From Pseudomaricurvus sp050633365 (GTDB lineage: Bacteria; Pseudomonadota; Gammaproteobacteria; Pseudomonadales; Cellvibrionaceae), in contig JBOEGJ010000009.1 in NCBI GenBank assembly GCA_050633365.1, positions 1 through 64,000 on the forward strand: a stretch of DNA of 64,000 bases. Reading direction: 5' to 3'. A model generated the notes under the pieces. The model saw only the letters and a program-made list of their open reading frames with translations. It was not told where the DNA came from and did not search any database. Position 1 is the first letter of the stretch, and the number at the start of each line of letters is the position of its first letter. The position numbers and the translations under genes were made by a program. Positions 1-9,298 of this stretch are shown piece by piece.

Positions 1-269
1 GACTCTACTATCTGAGTTTCATCAATCTTTCGATCGATATCCATGCTCAAAATGTCGTACCAAGCCGGCATAATCATACCGCCATTGATGGTGACCGGTC
101 GCGCGGGGGCATGGGGAAAGATAAAGCGAGTGGCCAAGGAGTCCGGCAGTTGTAGGTGCGGGACTATAGGGGCGAAATCATCTCCACTCGCGCCTAATCC
201 ATGCAGCCAAATGACTGCGGTTTTCGCCGTTTGTGAGGGTTCGATTTCGACGCAGGGAAGGTAACTCAT
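1..269 (-). CDS. Carboxylesterase / acyl-protein thioesterase family hydrolase (partial, N-terminus only)
   Basis: The 89 visible residues are the N-terminus of an alpha/beta hydrolase of the phospholipase/carboxylesterase (EstB-like) family, cytosolic esterases acting on short acyl or thioester substrates. Residues 21-32 read WLHGLGASGDDF, the family's oxyanion-side glycine loop, and residues 51-60 read FPHAPARPVT followed by AWYD at 69-72, both hallmark blocks. No signal peptide is visible. The catalytic Ser, Asp and His lie beyond the window edge. The ATG at 269 is preceded by a weak AGAGA ribosome site and gives the usual start for the family. It is divergent from topB. The family call is secure; the substrate is not known. 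Confidence 0.85.
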   Translation of the reverse strand, partial: MSYLPCVEIEPSQTAKTAVIWLHGLGASGDDFAPIVPHLQLPDSLATRFIFPHAPARPVTINGGMIMPAWYDILSMDIDRKIDETQIVE

Positions 270-518
270 GGTATGTCTCTAGGGTTTATATTGTGTATTT
301 TGAGTGGCTTTGGCCAACAGAATCATGGTCAAGCGTAGCTAAATGGCTCTGAGCCAGAATGGCCGCCAGCATACCCATGTCATAAAAACTTGTCGATGCC
401 CAAATAAATCGGTACTGTTCGTTTATACAGTTGTTGGTTGGTTTTATGTTTCCGCCATCCTCGATTGACATGTGCTCGTTTATCAATCGCCAGTGGTTCA
501 CCGTGTTGAAGGTTTAGA

Positions 519-2483
519 ATGATTCTCTATATTGCCGAAAAGCCCAGCTTGGGGCGGGCTATTGCCGACGCGATACCGGGGCGCCATAAAAAGGCCGATG
601 GATGTATTGAGCTGGCCAATGGCGATGTGGTGAGCTGGTGTATTGGCCACTTACTTGAGCAAGCCGAACCAGACGCTTACGATCCCGCGTACAAAAAATG
701 GTCGCAAGAAACCCTTCCGATTATACCTCGGGAATGGAAGTTGATTCCCAAGCCAAAGACTCGAAAACAATTAACTCTGCTAAAAAAATGGATTAAAAAG
801 GCCGATCAATTAGTACACGCGGGTGACCCCGATCGCGAGGGACAATTGCTGGTCGACGAGGTGATCAATTACGCTGGCGTGAGCGCGACAAAGCGCGCGT
901 CGGTAAAGCGTTGTCTCATTAGCGACTTGAATACCGCTGCTGTGAAAAAGTCGTTGGCAGCGCTGCGATCAAATCACGAATTTGTGCCGCTCTCTGTGTC
1001 AGCCTTGGCACGCTCTCGCGCCGATTGGTTGTATGGCATGAACATGACTCGCGCCTATACCTTGCAGGGGAAAAAATGCGGGTATCAAGGTGTGTTGTCG
1101 GTTGGACGAGTGCAAACACCGCTGCTGGGTTTGGTGGTTCGACGCGATCAAGAGATCGAACGCTTTGTGCCTCATGACTACTACTCTGTCGTTGCCCATT
1201 TGCGGACCGAAAACAAGGAGTCCTTTCAGGCGAAGTGGGTACCCAGCGAAAGCTGCGCCGATTTTCTCGATGACGCGGGTCGCAACTTGTCTCGCCCATT
1301 GGCCGAAAATGTCGCCGAGCGTATTACCAATCAATCCGCCACGGTGACACGTTATCAAGCGCAAAAGAAGCAGCGTGCACCGGTATTACCGCACAGCCTT
1401 TCGAGTTTACAAATCGATGCCAACAAGGCTTTTGGCTTAAGTGCTCAAACGGTATTGAATAGCTGCCAATCACTTTATGAGAAACACAAAGCCATTACTT
1501 ACCCGCGATCTGACAGTCGTTATTTGCCAGTGGGGCACTTTGCTCAAGCGGCGGCGGTGACTAGCAGTGCAATGTCGATACTGAGAGATGCCAATGTGGC
1601 GCAGATGGGGGCGGTAGACCTGACGGGTATTGATGCCAGACTGAACTTTAAGCAAAAATCCAAAGCTTGGAATGACGCCAAGGTAGATGCCCATCATGCC
1701 ATTATTCCAACTCAGGTATCATCGAGTGGGAGTCCTCTAGGTAAAAAATTGACCGACACTGAAATCAAGGTTTATCAGTTGGTGGTTCGTAATTATTTGG
1801 CTCAGTTTATGACGGCGCAGGTATACTCAGAAGTAGCGGTTAATGTGGCTATTTTGTCTGGAAACTTCTCAACTAAGGCGAAAACAATTCTTGAGGAGGG
1901 CTGGACTGCGATCTTTCCCAAGGGAAAAAATAAAGACGATGGACTGCAAAATATTCCCGTTCTACAGCAGGGCCAATCATTAACCTGTGAGCGGGGTGAA
2001 GTGATCAGTAAAAAAACGACACCTCCGAAACATTTTACCGAGGCGACTCTCTTGGCTGCCATGACGGGAATTGCACGCTTTGTAAGAGACGCCAGTTTAA
2101 AGCGTATCCTAAAAGAGACCGATGGCCTAGGTACTGAGGCTACCCGCGCGGGAATTATTGAATTATTGTTTAAGCGAGAGTTTTTGCAGCGCCGAGGAAA
2201 AACTATTTTAGCAACGGCTCAGGGAAAGAGTTTGATCGATGCGTTACCCGACTCTGCCTCTTGGCCTGATATGACAGCGCAATGGGAGTCGCAGTTGGAT
2301 GCTATATTGCACCGTCAGACACGCTACGAGGAGTTTATGACGCCTCTGTCCATGAATCTCAATGATTTGGTAAATGGCGCGCAGTCTGCGTCAATGAGCG
2401 GCTTGAAGGGATTGGGTAAAGCTCCTCGTCGAGGCCGTAAAAAGCGGCGCGCAGGTGGCACTCGATCGAAAGTCAAAAGCTAG
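519..2483 (+). CDS. topB: DNA topoisomerase III
   Basis: Type IA topoisomerase that passes single strands to decatenate replication and recombination intermediates. At 654 residues it matches E. coli TopB (653) and aligns throughout. The Toprim domain carries IAEKPS (Glu7) and the metal-binding GDPDREGQ (Asp103, Asp105, Glu107). The active-site tyrosine is Tyr328 in ITYPRSD, and KVDAHHAIIPT and TDGLGTEATRAGII are intact family blocks. The tail (about 630-654) is rich in Arg/Lys, as in other TopB proteins. The start gives the standard MILYIAEKPS N-terminus. It stands alone, divergent from the esterase, with no partner gene nearby. Confidence 0.97.
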   Translation: MILYIAEKPSLGRAIADAIPGRHKKADGCIELANGDVVSWCIGHLLEQAEPDAYDPAYKKWSQETLPIIPREWKLIPKPKTRKQLTLLKKWIKKADQLVHAGDPDREGQLLVDEVINYAGVSATKRASVKRCLISDLNTAAVKKSLAALRSNHEFVPLSVSALARSRADWLYGMNMTRAYTLQGKKCGYQGVLSVGRVQTPLLGLVVRRDQEIERFVPHDYYSVVAHLRTENKESFQAKWVPSESCADFLDDAGRNLSRPLAENVAERITNQSATVTRYQAQKKQRAPVLPHSLSSLQIDANKAFGLSAQTVLNSCQSLYEKHKAITYPRSDSRYLPVGHFAQAAAVTSSAMSILRDANVAQMGAVDLTGIDARLNFKQKSKAWNDAKVDAHHAIIPTQVSSSGSPLGKKLTDTEIKVYQLVVRNYLAQFMTAQVYSEVAVNVAILSGNFSTKAKTILEEGWTAIFPKGKNKDDGLQNIPVLQQGQSLTCERGEVISKKTTPPKHFTEATLLAAMTGIARFVRDASLKRILKETDGLGTEATRAGIIELLFKREFLQRRGKTILATAQGKSLIDALPDSASWPDMTAQWESQLDAILHRQTRYEEFMTPLSMNLNDLVNGAQSASMSGLKGLGKAPRRGRKKRRAGGTRSKVKS

Positions 2484-2910
2484 CGTTAACGGGGCAGAGA
2501 GCTTGTCTTTATTCGTCGAGTAGGCGACGCACTAGCGAAGCGCAAGCTTCATCGTTCATCTTCTAGCGCACGACCTAGGTTGAGTTTTCCGGTTCTGTAA
2601 AAGTAACACCGACCACCGAGCTAGCGACGATCATCCTACATTGAGAGTAGCCGAGCCTAGTCCAAACTTTCAACTGATCAAACACCTGCTAAACTTATTC
2701 CGTGAGCGCTGAAAATACGGCTTATCTGTTCGCTACTACTATTGCATGACTGAGCATGATTGGCGATATTTGGGGCGAATAGGAGTAGACATTGATAGGC
2801 CAAATTCGCGACGCCGTATTGAGATCTCTACGCTTGAGCTCTAGGTATGAACTCTAGGTATGAGCTCTGGGTAAGAAGTCTACGGTTGCATTAGGGCGAG
2901 GTGTTGATTC
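2484..2910. other. Intergenic region after topB, no gene seen
   Basis: These 427 bases hold no convincing coding frame. There is a small hairpin at 2537-2550 (GAAGC stem with a GCAA loop) but no T tract, so it is not a standard terminator. The right end contains a degenerate 13-bp tandem repeat, listed separately. I see no clear promoter for the downstream gene. Confidence 0.6.
2816..2880. repeat. Degenerate 13-bp tandem repeat, five copies
   Basis: Five consecutive 13-base units start at 2816, 2829, 2842, 2855 and 2868. The third and fourth, TAGGTATGAACTC and TAGGTATGAGCTC, differ by one base. The outer units are more diverged but keep the GAGCTC-like end. The array sits 30 bases upstream of the next gene. 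It looks like an old minisatellite rather than a known regulatory element. Confidence 0.7.
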
Positions 2911-3369
2911 ATGGCAAGGCAGTTGCAGCGGCTAAGAATTGAGTCTGCGGCGTTTAATAGCCGCCGACAATATCCGTTTACGCTTTACCGCATTGTTGAA
3001 AGAGATTCCAAAAAAACCGTGTATGTGGGTGTGACTCTCAATCGAGAATATCCAATGCAGTTCGTGCGGCACTATACCGATGATTTGACTATGCCTTGGC
3101 ATCATCATCAGCTGCCCGCGGGCAGCTATCACGGACCCAAGTCGTCCTGGCCTTACCGACACGAACCTATCGAAATTCTGTCTGGTTTTACTCATTTCGA
3201 AGCGGTTAGTGCTCAACAGTTTTGGTGGGAGCATTACGGCGGTCGCGAGGGAAATTTGCCTTGCCAGCCGCAGCCCTTACTTCGAACGGAATTTATCCTG
3301 ATGCGAGGCAAAGGCTGTTGGGAGGGTTACCTCAAGGGTTTTCCCAATGGTTGGGTGCCGGTAGGTTAG
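2911..3369 (+). CDS. Hypothetical protein, possible degenerate GIY-YIG-like fold
   Basis: I do not recognise this 152-residue protein as a named family. Its N-terminal third reads TLYRIVERDS, a short gap, then VYVGVT, followed by an Arg and His (FVRHY, about 51-55). That arrangement recalls the two beta strands and following Arg helix of GIY-YIG nucleases, but the first strand lacks the Gly-Ile-Tyr signature, so activity is doubtful. The rest is rich in Trp, His, Pro and Gly, with no signal peptide or membrane segment. A GAGGTG ribosome site precedes the ATG. It is a single gene between topB and the catabolic island. The coding call is good; the fold is a guess. Confidence 0.6.
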   Translation: MARQLQRLRIESAAFNSRRQYPFTLYRIVERDSKKTVYVGVTLNREYPMQFVRHYTDDLTMPWHHHQLPAGSYHGPKSSWPYRHEPIEILSGFTHFEAVSAQQFWWEHYGGREGNLPCQPQPLLRTEFILMRGKGCWEGYLKGFPNGWVPVG

Positions 3370-3382
3370 CGGTTAGTTAGAG

Positions 3383-4606
3383 CTAAACTCGCTCAATCAT
3401 CAACGCAGTACCTGCGCCGGCCGCGCCGCTTGCAGCGACTATTCCGGTTTTTAGATTACGGCGCTCAAGCTCATCAAGTAGGGTACCCGTCATAATGGCT
3501 CCGGTTGCACCTAAGGGATGCCCCAGGGCGATACAACCGCCGTTAACATTGAGCTTATCATCATCAATTCCCAATTCACTCTTGCAGTGAATCATGGTCG
3601 CCGCAAAGGCTTCGTGTATTTCAAACAAATCTACATCGTCGGCGGTGAGGTTTTCTTGCTGCATGAGCGCTTTGGTGGCAGCGACACATCCTGCAATCAC
3701 CGTACGAGTATCATCGTTAATGTTAACCATGGCTCGTATGCGAGCGCGGGGTTTTACCTTGAGATCTTTTCCCGCAGCCTCTGAGCCGATTAATAGCGCA
3801 GCGGCGCCGTCGGCCATGGCCGGTGAGTTGGCGGCAGTGTGTACATGATTGATGCTATTGTGCTCAGGGAAGCCCGCCAGTAGGGCTGCATCTACACCTT
3901 TAGCTCCGAGATCGGCAAAAGATGGCGGCATTTTTGCGAGGGAGTCTTTGTCTGTTGATGGACGGACGATCTCTTCTCTCTCTAGAGTCATGTCTTTGCT
4001 GGGGTTGTACACGGGGATGATTGATGAGAAATAGCCATTCTCATTGGCGTGGGCCGCGCGTTTTTGACTGTTGAGGGCCACCTCATCAACGGCTTCACGA
4101 TCCGATTCAGTAAGGGTTGCCACTAAATCTGCGCCGCTACCCATCATAAACATTCCGAGCTTTCCGGCGAGTTTGTAGTCCATAAACGGCGCTGGCTTGT
4201 CCGACAGCATCGCCACCCGCGACATCATTTCGACTCCTCCCGCAACCACCATCTGGTTCATGCCTGTCATCACTTTCATGGCCGCGAAATTAATGGCGTC
4301 GATTCCAGATGAACAGTAGCGATTAACGGTGATGCCGGGGATAGAGGTCGGCCACCCGTGATAGAGGGTTGAAGTTTTAGCGATATTAGCGGCTTGCTCG
4401 CCCGATTGCGTGGCGCAACCGAGAATGACGTCTTCGATTTTCTCGGGCGACAGCTCTGTGCGTTGTTCGAGTGCACTATAGAGAGTACTCATTAAATCGT
4501 AAGGGGTTAAGTCGTGTAGGGCCCCGTCTTCGCGCGCCTTACCGCGGGGAGTGCGTACGGCGTCGTAGATATAAACGGTTTCGAGTTGAGTGTTCAGTTG
4601 AGCCAT
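3383..4606 (-). CDS. Thiolase (acetyl-CoA C-acyltransferase), FadA/PhaA-like, second cysteine replaced
   Basis: Thiolase-fold enzyme of 407 residues, expected to cleave a 3-ketoacyl-CoA or condense acetyl-CoA. The acyl-accepting cysteine is Cys98 in NRYCSSG; NGGCIALGHPLGATG supplies the active-site His363. The usual C-terminal CIGGG-type motif, whose Cys acts as the general base, reads AASGAAGAG here, putting Ser393 at that place. It is the last gene of a co-directional set, three bases after the previous thiolase stop, so it is almost certainly cotranscribed with it and the acyl-CoA ligase. The family assignment is firm; whether it is a normal thiolase is uncertain because of the replaced residue. 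Confidence 0.9.
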   Translation of the reverse strand: MAQLNTQLETVYIYDAVRTPRGKAREDGALHDLTPYDLMSTLYSALEQRTELSPEKIEDVILGCATQSGEQAANIAKTSTLYHGWPTSIPGITVNRYCSSGIDAINFAAMKVMTGMNQMVVAGGVEMMSRVAMLSDKPAPFMDYKLAGKLGMFMMGSGADLVATLTESDREAVDEVALNSQKRAAHANENGYFSSIIPVYNPSKDMTLEREEIVRPSTDKDSLAKMPPSFADLGAKGVDAALLAGFPEHNSINHVHTAANSPAMADGAAALLIGSEAAGKDLKVKPRARIRAMVNINDDTRTVIAGCVAATKALMQQENLTADDVDLFEIHEAFAATMIHCKSELGIDDDKLNVNGGCIALGHPLGATGAIMTGTLLDELERRNLKTGIVAASGAAGAGTALMIERV

Positions 4607-4609
4607 GTT

Positions 4610-5836
4610 CTATTTTCCTACCACAAAAGTCGCACATGTAGTGGCGCTGCCACCGAGATTAAAGATGCCGAAATCGGTTGCGCCTTCGACCTGATAATCG
4701 CCTGCTTGGCCGGACACTTGTTTGTAGGCGTCGAGCATCATCCGCACGCCGGTGGCGCCCACAGGGTGGCCGAGCCCGATAAGTCCGCCACTGGGGTTGA
4801 TGGGCAGAGCGCCGCCCATAAAAATACTGCCGTCGTCGATAGCTTTATAGCTTTCGCCGGGTGCGGTGAGTCCAGAATGATCGATGATCATGTATTCCGT
4901 CATTGAAAAGCAGTCGTGAACTTCAATCCCGCTTAGCTGATGAATGTCGGCCATGCCCGCACGCTTTAGGGCGTCGTCAAAGGTGTCTTTCACGTGAGGG
5001 AAAACCAATGGGTTGCCTTTTGCCAGCTCCAGTTTTTTCTCCATTAACATGGCGGCGGTGCGGTGCCCCCAACCTTTAATACGCGGTAGATCATCTAGCG
5101 AGAGATTACGTTGCTTGGCGTATTGTTTGGCGTAGTCTTCATTGGCGAGAAATACCACGGCGGCGCCGTCTGTAATTTGACCGCAATCTTGTTTGCGAAG
5201 TTGGCCTTCAATGAGTGGGTTGGCCTTGTCGCAACTAGAAAAACTATCAGCGTCTAGTTGCCAGCCACGGGTTTGTGAATTGGGATTATTTTTGGCATTG
5301 GCAAAATTGTTTTTGGCGATTTCGCGCAAGTAGTCGATGGGCGTGTTGTAGCGCTCTTGATAGATTTCATAGAGATTGGCAAACATATGCGGCCATGGAT
5401 AGGTGCAGCCCTCGGTTTCAATGCCGCGCCAGGCCGCCGCGCCCAGGTGGTCGGCGCCGGTGGCTCCATCGACGTTACGCATCAATTCAATACCCAGCAC
5501 ACAGGCAACATTGTAGTGGCCTGCCTCGATATCGCGCATAGCGGCCAGTAACGCCATAGAGCCAGAGGCGCAGGCAGCTTCATGTCGCGAGGTAGGGATG
5601 TTGTGCAACGCGGGGTGAACGTGTCCAAAGAATCCGTTCAGTTGTGCCTGGCCGGTAAACAGCGCGCTGACAAAATTACCGACGTGTGCAACGTCGATGT
5701 CTTCCACATTGAGTTGTGTTTCTTCTAGGGCTTGATTGAGTGTGTCGGCAAACAGGTCGTAGATTTGTTTGTCTTCGCGAGTCCAATTGCGGGCGAAGTC
5801 GGTTTGGCTTCCGCCCAAGACATAAATATTGCTCAT
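4610..5836 (-). CDS. SCP-x type thiolase / acetyl-CoA acetyltransferase
   Basis: A 408-residue protein of the lipid-transfer / SCP-x branch of thiolases, which shorten branched or ring-bearing acyl-CoAs (including sterol side chains) in known members. The nucleophile lies in ACASGSMALL (about residue 89) and the active-site His in GLGHPVGATG. The C-terminus has NLGGSATTCATF in place of a classical CxG motif, normal for this branch. There is no fused sterol-carrier domain. It sits between the acyl-CoA ligase (13 bases upstream) and the first thiolase (3 bases downstream) in one transcription unit. The family is clear; the substrate is unknown. Confidence 0.88.
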   Translation of the reverse strand: MSNIYVLGGSQTDFARNWTREDKQIYDLFADTLNQALEETQLNVEDIDVAHVGNFVSALFTGQAQLNGFFGHVHPALHNIPTSRHEAACASGSMALLAAMRDIEAGHYNVACVLGIELMRNVDGATGADHLGAAAWRGIETEGCTYPWPHMFANLYEIYQERYNTPIDYLREIAKNNFANAKNNPNSQTRGWQLDADSFSSCDKANPLIEGQLRKQDCGQITDGAAVVFLANEDYAKQYAKQRNLSLDDLPRIKGWGHRTAAMLMEKKLELAKGNPLVFPHVKDTFDDALKRAGMADIHQLSGIEVHDCFSMTEYMIIDHSGLTAPGESYKAIDDGSIFMGGALPINPSGGLIGLGHPVGATGVRMMLDAYKQVSGQAGDYQVEGATDFGIFNLGGSATTCATFVVGK

Positions 5837-5849
5837 GTTTAGTACCTAT

Positions 5850-7529
5850 TTATTGTGTGGCGGCTAAATGTTTGATATCAGTAAGCTCGCTGCGAACCAC
5901 TTTGCCGACGGGATTTCGAGGTAGGGCGTGAATGTTGTAGAGTTTTTCTGGCCATTTAAAGTTAGCAACATTCAATGATTTTAAGTAGCTTACGATGTCG
6001 TCGAGTGTGAGTGGTTCGCCGTCGCTGCTCACCACGTAGGCGGCGATACGTTCACCCATTACTTCGCAGGGGTAACTGCAAACGGCTGCCTCAGCGATTT
6101 TTGGGTGACCGCTAAGTAGATTATCTAACTCGGCAGGGGCGATGTTCATACCGCCGCGGATGATCAAGTCTTTGCAGCGGCCTACAAAGCGGTAGAAACT
6201 ATCGTCTTCGGTACTGATTTCAAAGAGGTCGCCAGTTTTGAAAAAACCGTCGTCAGTGAAAGAGTTTTTGGTTTTGACTGGGTCTTTGTAGTAACCATCA
6301 AAAACACTAGGTCCCTGAATTTGCAGTTCGCCTTGACAGCCCGCGGAGTTAATTACTTCGCCGGATTCGGTGTCGACTAAACGGCTAATCAGTGTTTTGT
6401 GCTGACGGGGAAAAAGGCGGGCTCGAGTGTCGGCCGAAGAGGTATCGTTCGGGCCACACAATAAACACACGCCTTCATTAGAGCCAAAGTGATTGACGAT
6501 TTCGATGTCGAAACGATCTTTGTAACCTTTCACCATCCAATCGTCTAGCGGCGCCGATCCCGATCCAATTGCGCGAATACCGCTGAAATCGCATTGGGCG
6601 AGAAGCGCTTCATTCTTGAGTAAGCCGTTAAGTAACGCCGGCGGCACCAAGGTATAGCTAACTTGTTCTGTGACGATTTGTTGCAGAAAAACCGGCAGCT
6701 CAAGCGGGTGGTGTAAAACCAATTTTCCGCCGCTGTAGAGCCAGCTTAGAAATAAACCGCCTATGGACGCCATGTTGATGAACGGGAACGGATTTAGCAG
6801 TGTTTCTCCGGCTTGAATCTGATTGCCTTCGTAAGTCGCTAATCCCACGGTTAACCATTGATTGTGAGAGCGCGGGATAGACTTAGGGGTGCCTTCGGTG
6901 CCGGAGGTCCAGCATAGAGTGAGTATGTCGTCGCCGGAGCGTTGAAGTGATTCCTGATAGCGTTGGTACTGTTTTTCTTCTTCCGAGGTTTGCATCAATA
7001 CCTCGAGATTACCGCAGCGTGAATGTTCTCCCCAGCACAGAGATTTTGGCGTGGTCGTCAACGAGTTATCTTCGTCGATGGCAGCCAGTAGTGAACTCAT
7101 GGCGTCGTCGTTTTTAAAGGTGGCGACGCCTATTACCGCTTTGGGCTGTAATATCTGCATGATGTCCGACAGCTCGTTTTCACGGTATTGCATGGGGACA
7201 GGGCTGATAATTGCACCCAATTTTGAGACGGCTAAATACAGAATAACCAACTCAACAATATTCGGCATTTGCACCAAGAGAATGTCGTCTTTTCGAATTC
7301 CCTGCTCGAACAGGCAGCAACTAAGCTGTTCAATTCTTTCGGCAACTTGGCTATAGGTGAGACGCAGCGGCTGCGCGCCGTTCAAGTCTGGTTTGTTTAA
7401 AGGGTCTACTAACGCCATCGCATTGGGCTGAGATTCGCGATGTTCATCGAATAGCTGATGCAGCACTTTATCCCCCCAGTGACCTTGCTGGCGGTAGAGG
7501 TCTGATCGTGTCTTTGGCGTAATAATCAT
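5850..7529 (-). CDS. AMP-dependent acyl-CoA synthetase / ligase
   Basis: ANL-superfamily adenylating enzyme, 559 residues, expected to activate a carboxylic acid to its CoA thioester. The P-loop reads CWTSGTEGTPKS, the adenine-binding region FGSNEGV, the hinge TGDLFEI, and the C-terminal subdomain has GRCKDLIIRGGMNIAPAE and the catalytic lysine in NPVGKVV. The binding pocket resembles aryl-acid and medium-chain ligases about equally, so I do not name a substrate. It leads a unit with two thiolases downstream. Upstream lie 180 bases and then the carotenoid-oxygenase gene, so it may have its own promoter. Confidence 0.88.
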   Translation of the reverse strand: MIITPKTRSDLYRQQGHWGDKVLHQLFDEHRESQPNAMALVDPLNKPDLNGAQPLRLTYSQVAERIEQLSCCLFEQGIRKDDILLVQMPNIVELVILYLAVSKLGAIISPVPMQYRENELSDIMQILQPKAVIGVATFKNDDAMSSLLAAIDEDNSLTTTPKSLCWGEHSRCGNLEVLMQTSEEEKQYQRYQESLQRSGDDILTLCWTSGTEGTPKSIPRSHNQWLTVGLATYEGNQIQAGETLLNPFPFINMASIGGLFLSWLYSGGKLVLHHPLELPVFLQQIVTEQVSYTLVPPALLNGLLKNEALLAQCDFSGIRAIGSGSAPLDDWMVKGYKDRFDIEIVNHFGSNEGVCLLCGPNDTSSADTRARLFPRQHKTLISRLVDTESGEVINSAGCQGELQIQGPSVFDGYYKDPVKTKNSFTDDGFFKTGDLFEISTEDDSFYRFVGRCKDLIIRGGMNIAPAELDNLLSGHPKIAEAAVCSYPCEVMGERIAAYVVSSDGEPLTLDDIVSYLKSLNVANFKWPEKLYNIHALPRNPVGKVVRSELTDIKHLAATQ

Positions 7530-7709
7530 AATTATCGTTCGCTAAGAAGGCGGCTTGGCCCGAATAAAAGTCGTGCTCACAGTGACTGAGGCGAGTCTTT
7601 TCGCGTCGAGTAAGCTTCCCGTGGTCTATTCGTCGTAGACTCTTGTGTTTGCTTCGATGCGAGTTTTTAGTGCGCAGGAGAATGTCTCCGCGCACCTAAT
7701 ATGGCAGAT

Positions 7710-9227
7710 TTACTTCCAAATATCTTCCCCGCGAATCCAGTTGCTGTGAAAGCCAAAGGGCAAGCGATGGGGCAGAGCAATAGTACAAATGGGGCCCTGC
7801 TCGATATCTTTTGCGTCAAAGATTAAACAGCTAGAAGACCAGTCGTTGGAGTCGACCACAAAGGTGATGACGTAACCGTCGTCTTCGGCGTCATTGCGCG
7901 TAGCGCCGAACTTCGGGCAGTAGGGAGCCTCACTACCGAAGACACCATCACCGTAATCGTAACGCTGATATTCACCGCTCTCGATGTCGTACTTGAGCAG
8001 AGCGCCAAAGGCGAGTGTGCCAGTGTTGTCGTCTTCTTTGGTCATGATGTATTGGTTGTAGCTATATTGAGACTTATAGCCCATGTACAGCGGATTGGAG
8101 CGACAGAACTCTGAGTTCAGGGTGTCGATGTCACCTTCGATAACTTCACCGGTTTTCATGTTGAATTTCCACACGTACATATTGGCTTCGAGACGCATGT
8201 AGGCCAACATGTGAGACAGATCCCCATCTTCAGGATCGGCCTTTGGCATAGGATTGGTTGAGCGGCAACCCACTTGAATGACCCAATCACCTTCTTCCCA
8301 GCAGTTTACGACGTGCAAAATGTAGCAGGGCTCGCAGTCAAACCATTTCACTTCATCGCCTTTACCGTAGCGAGGCTGCACACCAAAACGGGTGGGAATA
8401 TCACGATGGAAAGTCATAACACGTTTTTTAGTCTTTTCTAATAATTCGACATCGTGAAAGAAGGGGCAGTCGTGCAAAATTACAAAGTTCTCGGAGACGC
8501 CGATGTCATGTGGCAAGCGGGGGCCAGGCAATTCGATATCCTGCTCATGGATGACGTTGCCGTTTTTGTCGGCGATACCGTAACTCATGTACGGGAATTC
8601 GTCGAAGTAGTCGAAGTAGATCAGCTCATCTTTTTCAGGATCGACTTTTGAGTGAGCGGATAACGCCCGCTTGAGTTGACCGTTAAGATTTTCGCGCCCC
8701 TTGGTTTCCAGAGTTTGAGTATCGAGTTTGTAAGGCGTACCGGCGTTGTACCAGAGCGATATAATGTGATCGTTGAAATACATCACGTCGGTATTCGAGG
8801 TGTCCTTGATAGGAAAGCCGGGCAGGCTAAAATCAAATGGCCCCATTACTCCCGGCCATACTGACTCACCGGCGGCAGCTTCTTTGATGTGTGCTTCAGT
8901 TTGGATCCAGCGATTGCGGTAGCTGGCTTTTCCATCTTTAAAGTAAATGCCGTACAGCATGCCGTCACCGTCAAATGGGTGATGATTAAAGCGCGGTTTG
9001 AACACTGGGTTGGGGCCGTTGCGAAGATAGGCACCGTACAAATCTTTAGGAATTTCACCGCTAATTACAGACAGTTCGTCGGCTTGAGTTTCAACCGTGC
9101 TGGGTGAGTAGACACCGTGTAAGTACGGGTTGTCGATTTCTGCGGTCCATGCAGGAGCGTCGGTTGCGGTTGATCCGTCTTTTGCTCTTACGCGGATAAT
9201 GCGTTCGCTTAGCTCTAAGTTGTTCAT
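7710..9227 (-). CDS. Carotenoid oxygenase family protein (carotenoid / stilbene cleavage dioxygenase)
   Basis: Non-haem Fe(II) dioxygenase of the RPE65 / carotenoid-cleavage / lignostilbene dioxygenase superfamily, which splits a C=C bond into two carbonyl products. All four iron-binding histidines of the seven-bladed propeller can be placed: His192 (SAHSKVD), His240 (PHDIG), His305 (LHVVN) and His494 (GFHSNW). The N-terminal RNGPNP (69-74) and HHPFDGDGML are family signatures. Length (505) is typical. No signal peptide, so cytoplasmic. It lies between an acyl-CoA ligase and a flavin monooxygenase-like gene inside the island. Sequence alone cannot separate carotenoid from stilbenoid substrates. 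Confidence 0.92.
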   Translation of the reverse strand: MNNLELSERIIRVRAKDGSTATDAPAWTAEIDNPYLHGVYSPSTVETQADELSVISGEIPKDLYGAYLRNGPNPVFKPRFNHHPFDGDGMLYGIYFKDGKASYRNRWIQTEAHIKEAAAGESVWPGVMGPFDFSLPGFPIKDTSNTDVMYFNDHIISLWYNAGTPYKLDTQTLETKGRENLNGQLKRALSAHSKVDPEKDELIYFDYFDEFPYMSYGIADKNGNVIHEQDIELPGPRLPHDIGVSENFVILHDCPFFHDVELLEKTKKRVMTFHRDIPTRFGVQPRYGKGDEVKWFDCEPCYILHVVNCWEEGDWVIQVGCRSTNPMPKADPEDGDLSHMLAYMRLEANMYVWKFNMKTGEVIEGDIDTLNSEFCRSNPLYMGYKSQYSYNQYIMTKEDDNTGTLAFGALLKYDIESGEYQRYDYGDGVFGSEAPYCPKFGATRNDAEDDGYVITFVVDSNDWSSSCLIFDAKDIEQGPICTIALPHRLPFGFHSNWIRGEDIWK

Positions 9228-9298
9228 GATGTGATCCTGTTTTTACGGTTGTTCGTATTGCGTTTCAAAAAACTGTGGGTCTGGCGAATCTTTTTCGC

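Noticed and set aside
286..501. A 71-residue frame on the minus strand upstream of the esterase gene
   Set aside because: No recognisable motif and no clear ribosome site; more likely part of the divergent intergenic region. A real leader gene cannot be excluded.
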